DNA of 64,000 nucleotides from Kaistella jeonii (GTDB taxonomy: Bacteria; Bacteroidota; Bacteroidia; Flavobacteriales; Weeksellaceae): the NCBI RefSeq assembly GCF_000812865.1, contig NZ_JSYL01000003.1, positions 1 to 64,000 of the forward strand. Reading direction: 5' to 3'. The position numbers and the translations under genes were made by a program. The notes beneath the pieces are model-generated. The model ran no database searches. It was given only the letters and a program-made list of their open reading frames with translations, and was not told where the DNA came from. Numbering within the stretch: position 1 is the first letter of the stretch; every line of letters begins with the position of its first letter. Shown here in pieces: positions 7,639 through 15,796 of this stretch.

Positions 7639-8115
7639 ATGAAAAAGTTTTTTTTATCAGCAATTATTTTAGGTGCCTTCTCTTTTGGATATTCACAATC
7701 AACGTATTATAATGATTATTCGAACAGTGTAAACACGATGAACTGGGAATCGGTTGCCTCAAGTTTGGTTCTGAACGCCACCCAGAAACAGCAGTTAACG
7801 AATTTGAACAACCAGTATCCAACCTACGACTCCTGGAATGCGAAATATGCAAATCAGCCGGAAAAATGGTCGAGTGATCGGTACAGTTCGATGCAGAGGA
7901 TTTTGGGTAATGATAAATACACAAAATTCAAAAATAAATATTACAAAGGCCAAAATCCTGTAGCCGTTTACAATAAAAACAAGCATCACGATTCGAGAAA
8001 AAAACATATGGAGCATAAATCCAAACACAGAAACGAATCTTACAAAGCGAGAGATTACGAAAAAAGTAAAAAACGTGGAGACGGAAGTCACCTTTGGGTG
8101 AAAGGTCACAGATAA
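7639..8115 (+). CDS. Secreted small protein with basic His/Lys-rich tail, function unknown
   Basis: 158 residues with a clear signal peptide (MKKFFLSAIILGAFSFGYSQ). The central part (about 45-105: LNATQKQQLTNLNNQYPTYD, then WNAKY...QPEKW) looks helical and is followed by a very basic tail of about 50 residues with HHDSRKKHMEHKSKHR. I do not recognise a named family. It may bind metal, nucleic acid or an acidic surface polymer, but nothing proves this. It is a single gene with a strong terminator. Confidence 0.8.
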   Translation: MKKFFLSAIILGAFSFGYSQSTYYNDYSNSVNTMNWESVASSLVLNATQKQQLTNLNNQYPTYDSWNAKYANQPEKWSSDRYSSMQRILGNDKYTKFKNKYYKGQNPVAVYNKNKHHDSRKKHMEHKSKHRNESYKARDYEKSKKRGDGSHLWVKGHR

Positions 8116-8142
8116 TTTAAATCTCCGTTTCAAATAATTATA

Positions 8143-8180
8143 AAAAAACCGACTCAGGATAAAACTTGAGTCGGTTTTTT
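8143..8180 (+). terminator. Rho-independent terminator after the secreted basic protein
   Basis: AAAAAACCGACTCA (8143-8156) pairs with TGAGTCGGTTTTTT (8167-8180). The A-run on the left lets it work in both directions, also insulating the end of comM. Confidence 0.88.
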
Positions 8181-8269
8181 ATATTTGCTTTAACTTTAGC
8201 ACATTCCAAATTGGAATAGCGGAATCAGTTTTCAGAAGAAAATATGACTTCACCGAACAATTTCAGTGA

Positions 8270-9805
8270 TTAGACACTCCAGAATTCGCGGTCGAGACTT
8301 CGGTATTGAATGGCTTCTGAAATATGAGAGGAATTGAGCGTTTCCGTGAGTTCCAGATCTGCAATCGTACGAGAAACTTTCAGAATTCGATCATAAGCCC
8401 GCGCCGAAAGATTCAATTTTTCCATGGCAATTTTGATGAGATTTTTTGAAGTTTCATCGAGCTCACAAAATTTTTCAATTTCTTTCGGACCCATTTGAGC
8501 GTTGTAGTGAATTTCTGTGTCCTTATATCTTTCGGTTTGAATTTCGCGTGCTTTCAAAACCCGGTTTCTTATTCCATCGCTTGTTTCCCCTTTTCTTTTG
8601 TCGGCAAGTTGTTCGAATTCTACTTTCTGAACTTCGATATGAATATCAATCCGATCCAGAAGCGGGCCTGAAAGTTTGTTCATATACCGCTGCATTTCAA
8701 ACTGAGAAGAAGTATTGTTAGGATCATCCGGAAAATAACCACTCGGACTTGGATTCATGCTTGCGACCAGCATAAAACTCGCTGGATAATTCACTGTGAA
8801 TTTTGCGCGGGAAATGGTGACTTCGCGATCCTCTAATGGTTGGCGCATGACTTCTAAAACCGTTCTTTTAAATTCGGGCATTTCATCTAAAAACAAAACG
8901 CCGTTGTGCGCCAGGGAAATTTCTCCTGGTTGCGGATAACTTCCTCCGCCGACGAGTGCAACGTCAGAAATCGTGTGATGTGGACTGCGAAAGGGTCGAA
9001 CCGTCATCAACGAAGTTTCCGTTCCAATTTTCCCCGCGACGGAATGAATCTTGGTCGTTTCTAAAGCTTCTTTCATCGTTAATGGCGGCAAAATACTTGG
9101 GAGTCTTTTCGCAAGCATGGTTTTTCCGCTTCCGGGAGGTCCGATCAAAATAATATTATGTCCTCCTGCAGCAGCAACTTCCATGGCGCGTTTCGCGGTT
9201 TCCTGTCCTTTAACTTCAGAAAAATCGAAAGGGAAAAAGTTTATTTTGTCTTGAAATTCTTTTCTAGTATCTAAAATAGTCCTTTCCAAAGGAATATCTT
9301 CATTAAAAAAATCGATAACCTCTTTTATATTTTCGATGCCGTAGACTTCGAGTTGATCTACGATCGCTGCTTCCCGAATATTTTGTTTTGGTAAGATAAT
9401 TCCTTTGAAACCTTCTTCTCTGGCTTTGATGGCGATGGGTAAAACTCCTTTGATGGGCAATAAACCGCCATCTAAGGACAATTCTCCCATAATGATGTAT
9501 TCACCGATATGTTCAGCTTTTATCTGATCAGAAGCCGCTAAAATACCCAAAGCGATACTAAGGTCATAAGCAGAACCTTCTTTGCGCAGATCTGCAGGAG
9601 CCATGTTGATGGTAATTTTTTTGCCCGGGATTTTGAAACCTACATTTTTGAGCGCGGCAGAAATTCGGTAACTGCTTTCCTTAATGGCATTGTCTGGTAA
9701 ACCGACCAAATGATAGCCAACGCCGGAAGTATCCACATTTACCTCAATCGTAATTGTTTGTGCTGAAACTCCAAAAATGGCACTTCCATAAACTTTTACT
9801 AACAT
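8270..9805 (-). CDS. comM: YifB/ComM-family Mg-chelatase-like AAA+ ATPase
   Basis: 511 residues with an N-terminal Lon-like S5 domain (residues 1-170), a Mg-chelatase AAA+ core with Walker A GPPGSGKT (about 221-228) and Walker B VLFLDE, and a C-terminal Mg-chelatase helical domain. ComM is a hexameric helicase that promotes branch migration of incoming DNA during natural transformation; the equivalent role here is inferred from family membership. It is on the same strand as dprA but not in the same operon. Length and motifs are complete. Confidence 0.93.
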   Translation of the reverse strand: MLVKVYGSAIFGVSAQTITIEVNVDTSGVGYHLVGLPDNAIKESSYRISAALKNVGFKIPGKKITINMAPADLRKEGSAYDLSIALGILAASDQIKAEHIGEYIIMGELSLDGGLLPIKGVLPIAIKAREEGFKGIILPKQNIREAAIVDQLEVYGIENIKEVIDFFNEDIPLERTILDTRKEFQDKINFFPFDFSEVKGQETAKRAMEVAAAGGHNIILIGPPGSGKTMLAKRLPSILPPLTMKEALETTKIHSVAGKIGTETSLMTVRPFRSPHHTISDVALVGGGSYPQPGEISLAHNGVLFLDEMPEFKRTVLEVMRQPLEDREVTISRAKFTVNYPASFMLVASMNPSPSGYFPDDPNNTSSQFEMQRYMNKLSGPLLDRIDIHIEVQKVEFEQLADKRKGETSDGIRNRVLKAREIQTERYKDTEIHYNAQMGPKEIEKFCELDETSKNLIKIAMEKLNLSARAYDRILKVSRTIADLELTETLNSSHISEAIQYRSLDREFWSV

Positions 9806-9857
9806 AATCTGTGTTTAATGAATAAAAGTAGGGAAATTTGGCGGATTGATAGAAAAT

Positions 9858-10532
9858 TTATTTGAGTTGATCAGTTCTGTCATCAAAGATCCACATCAGT
9901 ACTGGTTTTGAAGCTTTTTGCAGCATCGGGTCAACTACTTTAAAACTTGCATTAGAAATCGTGGGACAGCCCCAACCTTCGGGAGTGCCATTGGGAAAAA
10001 CCTCTTCATCAGAAACAGCTTCCCAGGAATGAAAAACGATATATCTTTTTAGTGCATTACTATTTGATTCCTCCAGACCATGCATCAAATATTTAATGTT
10101 GATACCCCACTCACTGTAGGCTCTAGCTCCAATTTTGTATTTTCCGAGGGAAGAACGGTGACTGTCTTCTACATTGCTGAAAGTCGGATTGTCTTTTGTG
10201 GTAGAAGTGCTCCATTCATTATCTCCACAACCGTGACCTACTAAGAAACGATGGGTTATTTCATTTTTTTTAAAATCCCAGATGAGGAATCTCTTTTTTC
10301 CGGAGTGAATTTCCATATCAATCAGAATGCAGAAATCCTCATTCATTTTATTTTTTTTACAGAATTCTAAAGCTTCGGTCGCTTTTACGGCATAAGTTTT
10401 TACCGGTGTTTTCGATAATGGAGCATTCACTTTACTGGACTTTTTAATTGAGTTTTCCTTCGTTTTATTGCAACTCAATGTCAATATAAAAAAGGAGAAG
10501 ATGCAAATTATGGAGAGAATTTTACAGAGCAT
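9858..10532 (-). CDS. Murein L,D-transpeptidase catalytic-domain lipoprotein
   Basis: From the ATG at 10532 the protein has 224 residues and begins with a lipoprotein signal ending LTLSC. The C-terminal domain carries the family motifs GHGCGDNE, RYIVFHSW and GWGCPTIS; the GCP cysteine is the expected nucleophile. This is the YkuD_2-type family, which may remodel peptidoglycan crosslinks in the periplasm. An upstream ATG at 10580 would add 16 residues before the signal peptide and is less likely. A paralogue lies at 33743-34504. It lies 53 bp downstream of nothing on its strand and starts its own transcript. Confidence 0.85.
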   Translation of the reverse strand: MLCKILSIICIFSFFILTLSCNKTKENSIKKSSKVNAPLSKTPVKTYAVKATEALEFCKKNKMNEDFCILIDMEIHSGKKRFLIWDFKKNEITHRFLVGHGCGDNEWSTSTTKDNPTFSNVEDSHRSSLGKYKIGARAYSEWGINIKYLMHGLEESNSNALKRYIVFHSWEAVSDEEVFPNGTPEGWGCPTISNASFKVVDPMLQKASKPVLMWIFDDRTDQLK

Positions 10533-10733
10533 AAAGCATTGAATTTGGAATTGAAAATATATGAAATTTTCACAGATCATTTTTTGTAATTTATATTGAA
10601 TTTCATTTGGTAAACACCATTTTGTTTGAATAATTATATTTTAGGTCTGACTATTGCGTACCTATTACTGACTTCAGTGAATTAAACAAAATTCAGTCGA
10701 AATTAAAAATACATAAAATTTAAAACCTTTAAA

Positions 10734-11405
10734 ATGAAATTTAATATCATCATAAATAGTGCTTCAACCATCGAAGAAATCAAAAATTACTGGAAAAATG
10801 AAGATTATACCAACCTGTTAGAATTGTTTAACTTCCCAGATGCAAATACCATTAAACCTGAAAGTTTTGGAGAAATGCTCTTTATGGCAATCACCGATTT
10901 TGAACCCAACGAAGCCGCGAAAATATTGCTGACTTATAAATTATCAGCGTTTTTAAATGAGGGGCAGATCGACCAAATGTCCAACGATATGTTACTGGAT
11001 AAAATTTCTGAGGAGTACCCGGAGATCGAACTCCATTATGATCTGTTTAATATTAACCAATTGTTATTTAAAGCCTACAATGGGAAATTTCCCAATGCGA
11101 AAGCAACAATCGTTAATTTTACAATGATCGCTGCCGATAAATTTGATGGAGAAATAACAAAAGAAATAGTTTTAAAATCGCTCGATCGCGGAATTTCCGA
11201 CAGCAATATTATTAAAAGATTATTTTCAGAGCAGATGTCTACAGATCTTCATTTTGAAGAAGCTGAAAATATTTTATGGAAATTAGAGGAGACTAAAGAT
11301 AATGAGTTTACCCTAATTACTTCAGAATACTGGTTAAATAAAGACGAAATTATCGGAGCAGAATTTGAAGGAGAATGTTTGCTGGCAGAAAGTACTGAAG
11401 GATAA
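10734..11405 (+). CDS. Hypothetical cytosolic acidic protein
   Basis: 223 residues, no signal peptide and no membrane segment. It is acidic and predicted mainly helical (for example IEEIKNYWKN and EEAENILWKLEET). I do not recognise the family. The middle part resembles helical-repeat proteins only loosely. It has its own terminator just before the convergent tRNA-Val gene. Confidence 0.75.
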   Translation: MKFNIIINSASTIEEIKNYWKNEDYTNLLELFNFPDANTIKPESFGEMLFMAITDFEPNEAAKILLTYKLSAFLNEGQIDQMSNDMLLDKISEEYPEIELHYDLFNINQLLFKAYNGKFPNAKATIVNFTMIAADKFDGEITKEIVLKSLDRGISDSNIIKRLFSEQMSTDLHFEEAENILWKLEETKDNEFTLITSEYWLNKDEIIGAEFEGECLLAESTEG

Positions 11406-11440
11406 GATTGCAACTTAAATTTAAAAAAAGACACAAAAAA

Positions 11441-11466
11441 AACTCCTCAATTTCTTGAGGAGTTTT
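11441..11466. terminator. Bidirectional terminator between the hypothetical gene and tRNA-Val
   Basis: ACTCCTCAA (11442-11450) and TTGAGGAGT (11455-11463) form a perfect 9-bp stem around TTTC. On the minus strand it is followed by a run of eight T, so it ends the tRNA transcript; on the plus strand it is followed by a short T-run. Confidence 0.88.
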
Positions 11467-11469
11467 GGG

Positions 11470-11544
11470 TGGGCCCTGAGGGATTCGAACCCCCGACCCT
11501 CTGGGTGTAAACCAGATGCTCTGAACCAACTGAGCTAAGAGCCC
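11470..11544 (-). tRNA. tRNA-Val (anticodon TAC)
   Basis: The minus strand gives a full cloverleaf starting GGGCTCTTAGCTCAG. The anticodon stem TCTGG/CCAGA encloses TTTACAC, with anticodon TAC reading GTA valine codons, and the T arm has GGTTCGAATCC. The acceptor GGGCTCT pairs with AGGGCCC with one G-T wobble; the discriminator is A and CCA is not encoded. It lies downstream of folC. Confidence 0.96.
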
Positions 11545-11596
11545 GATACCGTATTTGATTTCTCAAATTTTGGTTCGGCAAATGTACAAAAATTTT

Positions 11597-12835
11597 CTAC
11601 TTCTCCAAATTTTTTTCTAAAAATTCTCCCACTACAAAGTTGCTGCCACCAATAAAAATCATTTCGGTATTTTTAACATTCTGTTTTGCAGAAAGATAAG
11701 CCTCCTGAACTTTATCAAAAATTTTATAATTTATTTTCGATTTTTTTAATAATTCTTCATAATCTCGAGGGTGACGACCACGATTGTTATTAGGTTTGGT
11801 AAAATAGTAGGTGGAATCGGAGGGAAGGATCTGTAAAACTTCATCAATTTTTTTATCATTCACAAAGCCCAAGATAATATGTTTGAACTTTGGGATTGAA
11901 TTCAGTTGTGCAAAAACTTCTTTTAAACCTGCCTGATTATGCGCTGTATCACAAATTGTTAGGGGCTCAGATGAAAATTCAAACCAGCGGCCAATGAAAT
12001 TGGTATTTTTTTGAACTTTTAAAAGGCCTTCCTCGATATCTTGAGTAGAAATCTCAATTCCGATAGTTTGCAATTGCTGGATGATTGCCAGGACCACTTT
12101 AATATTCTTTTTCTGATAATTTCCTTTTAGATCTGAACTTAAGGTTGTTTGAAGGGCAGTTGCATCAATAAATGTTGAATGCATCACGATTGCCTTTTCT
12201 TTAAAAATATTTTTGACAATTTCATTCTCATCACCTGAAATTATGGGCACATTTTGCTTGATGATCCCTGCTTTTTCTCCTGCAATTTCTTCGATGGTGT
12301 TTCCCAATAGATCCTGGTGATCAAGAGCGATATTGGTTATTGCCGAAACGAGCGGAGTAATGATATTGGTGGAATCTAATCTGCCACCTAAACCGACTTC
12401 TATGATGGCATAATCAACTTTCTTTTGGTAGAAGTATTCGAAGGCCATGATGGTCGTAAATTCGAAGAAAGAAGGCGTAATTTCTTTGGGGAGTTTTTTT
12501 AGCTTTTGAATGAATTGATAAACAAATTCTTTATCGCAATTAATACCGTTTATTTTTATTCTTTCTGTAAAGTCGATAAGATGAGGTGAATTGTACAATC
12601 CAACTTTGTAACCCGCTTCCTGTAAAACGGACGCAAGCATATTACTGGTAGAACCTTTGCCGTTGGTTCCGCCGATATGGATGGTTTTTAAATGATCTTG
12701 CGGATTACCGAAAAGCGCACAGAGTTTGATGATATTTTCGAGTCCAGGTTTGTAGGCTTGTGCTCCATCATTTTGGTAATTTGGAATTTGACTAAAAAGC
12801 CATTCTACTTCTTCTTGGTATTCCTGATTGGTCAT
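11597..12835 (-). CDS. folC: Bifunctional folylpolyglutamate synthase/dihydrofolate synthase
   Basis: 412-residue Mur-ligase-like cytosolic enzyme that joins glutamate to dihydropteroate and adds further glutamates to folates, using ATP. Visible motifs are the P-loop HIGGTNGKGSTSNML near residue 52, the YAIIEVGLGGRLDSTNI segment, ITNIALDH, and the C-terminal domain with CDTAHNQAG. Length is normal for the family. It lies on the same strand as exbB-exbD-tonB, but repeat copy B separates them. Confidence 0.94.
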   Translation of the reverse strand: MTNQEYQEEVEWLFSQIPNYQNDGAQAYKPGLENIIKLCALFGNPQDHLKTIHIGGTNGKGSTSNMLASVLQEAGYKVGLYNSPHLIDFTERIKINGINCDKEFVYQFIQKLKKLPKEITPSFFEFTTIMAFEYFYQKKVDYAIIEVGLGGRLDSTNIITPLVSAITNIALDHQDLLGNTIEEIAGEKAGIIKQNVPIISGDENEIVKNIFKEKAIVMHSTFIDATALQTTLSSDLKGNYQKKNIKVVLAIIQQLQTIGIEISTQDIEEGLLKVQKNTNFIGRWFEFSSEPLTICDTAHNQAGLKEVFAQLNSIPKFKHIILGFVNDKKIDEVLQILPSDSTYYFTKPNNNRGRHPRDYEELLKKSKINYKIFDKVQEAYLSAKQNVKNTEMIFIGGSNFVVGEFLEKNLEK

Positions 12836-12913
12836 GGTGCAAAATTCTCAAAAGTTTTTGAGATAGAGAAAAAATTGAGTTGTTAATTTTAATCTGGAGA
12901 AGAAACGAAAACT

Positions 12914-13009
12914 GCGCCCCTGATTGACCGGCCTGTTTGAGCTCTTTTTATACTTTTTTCTCAGAAAAATTATAAAAAAGCGAGTAGTGAAAGCAGGAAA
13001 TGTGCGCCC
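12914..13009 (+). repeat. Dispersed palindromic repeat, copy B (divergent)
   Basis: The boxes CCCCTGATTGACCGG and GCGAGTAGTGAAAGCAGGAA flank an A/T-rich hairpin CTCTTTTTATA...TATAAAAAAGCGAG. The order and wording match the other copies. It is bounded by direct repeats of TGCGCCC (12913-12919 and 13003-13009), which could be a target duplication or chance. It lies between tonB and folC. Confidence 0.6.
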
Positions 13010-13026
13010 AAATACAAGTGATCAAT

Positions 13027-13905
13027 TTAGAAAGTGATCTGGTAAACGCCTGTTGATGAGGTGTTTGCTTTCTCCGCTTTTACATATCTTTTTACCCACG
13101 CCACCGAATTTGTAGCCACACAGGCATCGGAAACGCCACCCAAACGACGGGCTGAAATGACATTTCCGGCTTTATCGACGGTGTAAGAAATACTGATCGT
13201 GCCGCTCGCAGAACAATTGTGGGTAGGTTGCGCGCCGCCACGCCCCATTGTTCCCGGAATAAAGCCAATTAATTTTCGGTCAACACCAATTTTGCTGTCA
13301 CCATTACTGTCGCCGCCAAGAGGATCTCCAGCGTTTCCAGTGGTGCCATTTTTTCCCTGACTTCCTGCTTTTGTGCCTCTTCCTTTGATCAAATTGCCGA
13401 TCGCTGCAGTTCCTTTTCCGTCGCCGTTTCCTGTTTTTGAATTGGGAGTGGTAGCTTTCGCAGCTGTAGTTTTAGAAGGAGTTGATTTAGCAGGAGTTGC
13501 TTTTGTAGCTGTTTTTGTCGTTTTCGATATCTTTTCTACTTTGGGTGCAGAAACCTTGGTATTGGTTCCGGTTATAATTTTTTCTTTTACTACAGGTTTC
13601 GCGGGTTCTACTTTAGGTTCAGGTTGGGTTTCCGGTATTGCTTCTAGAACGGTTTCCGGAACTACGGTTTCTGTATTTGCAGCCAAACTTCCTTCCTGAT
13701 TTGCCGGTTCTTCTAACTGAGCACCGTTTTTCTCATCGCCAAAATTGATAAGCATTGTGGTAATTTGCTCTGGCTTTTCTGTAATCTTCGTGAATTTATA
13801 ATAGAAAATTCCTAAAAAAATCAGCAGCGAAACGAGGAAAGTAAAAAATGCACTTTTCCTTCTGTCCTTTTCCTGATTTTTTTTATGTTGAATTGTATAA
13901 TCCAT
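13027..13905 (-). CDS. TonB-like energy transducer
   Basis: 292 residues: a short cytoplasmic start, one N-terminal membrane helix (FFTFLVSLLIFLGIFYY, about residues 20-36), a long Pro/Lys/Thr-rich periplasmic spacer, a Gly-rich segment, and a C-terminal domain with ISISYTVDKAGNV and a final GVYQITF, as in TonB/TolA C-terminal domains. It passes energy from the ExbB-ExbD motor to outer-membrane receptors or, if TolA-like, supports envelope constriction. It follows exbD by 42 bp in an exbB-exbD-tonB order. Confidence 0.85.
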   Translation of the reverse strand: MDYTIQHKKNQEKDRRKSAFFTFLVSLLIFLGIFYYKFTKITEKPEQITTMLINFGDEKNGAQLEEPANQEGSLAANTETVVPETVLEAIPETQPEPKVEPAKPVVKEKIITGTNTKVSAPKVEKISKTTKTATKATPAKSTPSKTTAAKATTPNSKTGNGDGKGTAAIGNLIKGRGTKAGSQGKNGTTGNAGDPLGGDSNGDSKIGVDRKLIGFIPGTMGRGGAQPTHNCSASGTISISYTVDKAGNVISARRLGGVSDACVATNSVAWVKRYVKAEKANTSSTGVYQITF

Positions 13906-13947
13906 ATTGTTCTTAAAATCCTTTGTCTGAAGAATTAAAGCAAAATT

Positions 13948-14349
13948 TTAATTGTCTTCCTGAGTTGTCGCAATGGCTAAATTAAAATGGTGCGTTTCTG
14001 CAATTCCCATTACAAAAACCACGTCTTTGTGCTTGGAGTTTCCATCTGCGCGAATAGTAAAAGAAGGGTTTGCCTCTCCTTTTAAAGCATTCACCAATTG
14101 ATTTTCGAGTTGTTCTTTTGGGATCTCCTTATCGTTTACAAAATATTTGCCATCTTCTTTAATCGTCACTGTTGAGGGATCCTGAACACTCGGATTTGTA
14201 GCATCTGCTTTAGGAAGTTTTACATCAATGGCACTTTGACTGATGGCGGAACTGGTGATCATGAAAAAGATCAATAACAGAAAAATAATATCTGTCATCG
14301 ATGCCATACTGAACTCGGCGTTAACTCTGTTTCTGCGTTTTAATTCCAT
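13948..14349 (-). CDS. exbD: Biopolymer transporter ExbD/TolR
   Basis: 133 residues with one N-terminal membrane helix (about 15-35) beginning right after FSMASMTDIIFLL; the Asp in this segment is the conserved proton-carrying residue of ExbD/TolR. The periplasmic domain with FTIRADGN follows. Its start codon overlaps the exbB stop by one base (TAATG arrangement), so the two are translationally coupled. With ExbB it forms the proton-driven inner-membrane motor. Confidence 0.93.
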   Translation of the reverse strand: MELKRRNRVNAEFSMASMTDIIFLLLIFFMITSSAISQSAIDVKLPKADATNPSVQDPSTVTIKEDGKYFVNDKEIPKEQLENQLVNALKGEANPSFTIRADGNSKHKDVVFVMGIAETHHFNLAIATTQEDN

Positions 14350-15029
14350 TACAAAGGTTTATTTAAGGCATCCAAAAATTCATTCACGTGGGTTTGAATT
14401 TTCAAAACCAAACGATCCACATTCGTTACTAAAATGTTATAGAAAAAATAGGCTGGAATACCGATGAACAAACCAACTGCTGTTGTTGCCATTGCCGTAT
14501 AAATTCCGGAAGCTAACAATTTTGGACTTACTGCACCGGTTACGTTTGAGATTTCAAAGAACGCCATGATCATTCCGACTACTGTTCCTAAAAATCCTAA
14601 CATTGGTGCTGCTCCGGAAGCTGAAGCTAAAATGTTCAGATTCTTCTCCAGTTTCGAAACTTCAAGTTGTCCCTGATTTTGCATCGCGTTGGAAATGTCG
14701 GAAATGGGTCTTCCAATTCTCGCCAAACCTTTCTCGATCATTCTGGCTTCAGGGGAATCAATTGTTTTGCAATAATCTACTGCGGTTTGTATTTTTCCTT
14801 CCTGTACAAAATCTTTTATATTCTCCAGAAAATTTGGAGTGGCTTTGGAAGCTCTTTTAATAAAGAAATATCTTTCTAAAAAGATATAAAGGGCTAAAAT
14901 TCCTAAAAGAAAAATAGCGATCATAATTATATTTCCGACAATTCCGCCGCTGAAAAGAATTTCCCAAAGAGAGAATACATGTTTTTCGGTTGTCGTGGTA
15001 ATAACTGAAGTTGGTGTTTGTAAAAACAT
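14349..15029 (-). CDS. exbB: MotA/TolQ/ExbB proton channel protein
   Basis: 226 residues with three membrane segments (about 28-52, 125-148 and 170-195) and the family signature LGFLGTVVGMIMAF followed by ATTAVGLFIGIPAYFFYN. It forms the channel part of the motor with ExbD. It is the first gene of the exbB-exbD-tonB operon. Confidence 0.93.
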   Translation of the reverse strand: MFLQTPTSVITTTTEKHVFSLWEILFSGGIVGNIIMIAIFLLGILALYIFLERYFFIKRASKATPNFLENIKDFVQEGKIQTAVDYCKTIDSPEARMIEKGLARIGRPISDISNAMQNQGQLEVSKLEKNLNILASASGAAPMLGFLGTVVGMIMAFFEISNVTGAVSPKLLASGIYTAMATTAVGLFIGIPAYFFYNILVTNVDRLVLKIQTHVNEFLDALNKPL

Positions 15030-15122
15030 TTTTTAGTTTTTGATATTAAAATTGAACGGCAAAATTACCTTAATAGTATAAATTTTAAGGTAATTCTCGA
15101 ATTTGCAATAAATTTTGGGAAC

Positions 15123-15584
15123 TTAATCTTCTTCTACTTCAATGACGTCGGGTTTGAAATGACATTTCATTTTAAAAGGAATGGGTTCACCAGAACCCGT
15201 ATAGAAATCATCGATAGTCCCTTTCCAAAGAAGTTGAAGTTCATTTTCTGAATTTCTATCAAAAGAAAGTTCACTTTCATAAAGATAAGCATCTTCATCA
15301 TCGAAAAGATCTACTTCGGTGTAGTTGTCCTCAGAAGTATCGGTTATTTTAATATTTTTTCCGACGAGTTCCTCTTCTTCAATGGGGAACTCAATAATAT
15401 TCAATGACAGTTGAGGGAAATTGTATTGTAAAGAATCATCATCAACATGGTCTAAAGAATCATCAGTAATGATTTCAACTTCTAGAAAATGTTCTTTGTT
15501 GCTGTAAACCGCTTTGCAGTAAGAGCTTTTGATGTGATATTTAAGGGTTTCTTCAGGGTGGTAGATTTTTAAAATCCCTTTCAT
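15123..15584 (-). CDS. Hypothetical acidic protein
   Basis: 153 residues, strongly acidic with many Asp/Glu (for example SLDHVDDDSLQY and VDLFDDEDAYLYE), no signal peptide and no membrane segment. I recognise no functional family. A textbook promoter precedes it and exbB starts 93 bp downstream on the same strand, so it could be the first gene of that transcript. Confidence 0.8.
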   Translation of the reverse strand: MKGILKIYHPEETLKYHIKSSYCKAVYSNKEHFLEVEIITDDSLDHVDDDSLQYNFPQLSLNIIEFPIEEEELVGKNIKITDTSEDNYTEVDLFDDEDAYLYESELSFDRNSENELQLLWKGTIDDFYTGSGEPIPFKMKCHFKPDVIEVEED

Positions 15585-15628
15585 TTTTTAAGAAAAATAG
15601 TTAAGTAATTTGTTTTGAACTGGTTCAA

Positions 15629-15658
15629 CAAAGATAAAAAATTGATTGATTGCGCAAA
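15629..15658 (-). promoter_or_regulatory. Promoter TTTG-N18-TATCTTTG
   Basis: On the minus strand TTTG (15658-15655), an 18-nt spacer and TATCTTTG (15636-15629) give a full match to the Bacteroidota consensus, 45 nt before the acidic hypothetical gene. Confidence 0.7.
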
Positions 15659-15796
15659 GTGTTTTGCTATATTTTTAAAGAAGTAAAGCTAAAAAACATA
15701 CAATCGATAATGTTTCCAAATAATCTGCGTTTGGAATCTAATTAAGATGGAAACTTTAAACAAAATAATTTAAATTAGCTTACTCAAAATTTACGC

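Noticed and set aside
12913-13009. TGCGCCC direct repeats around repeat copy B as a target-site duplication
   Set aside because: No other copy shows flanking duplications; a 7-bp match can be chance.
13373-13699. Open frame of 108 codons on the plus strand, Val/Ala-rich
   Set aside because: It is the complement of the Thr/Lys/Pro-rich spacer of the TonB-like gene; the low-complexity codons keep it open.
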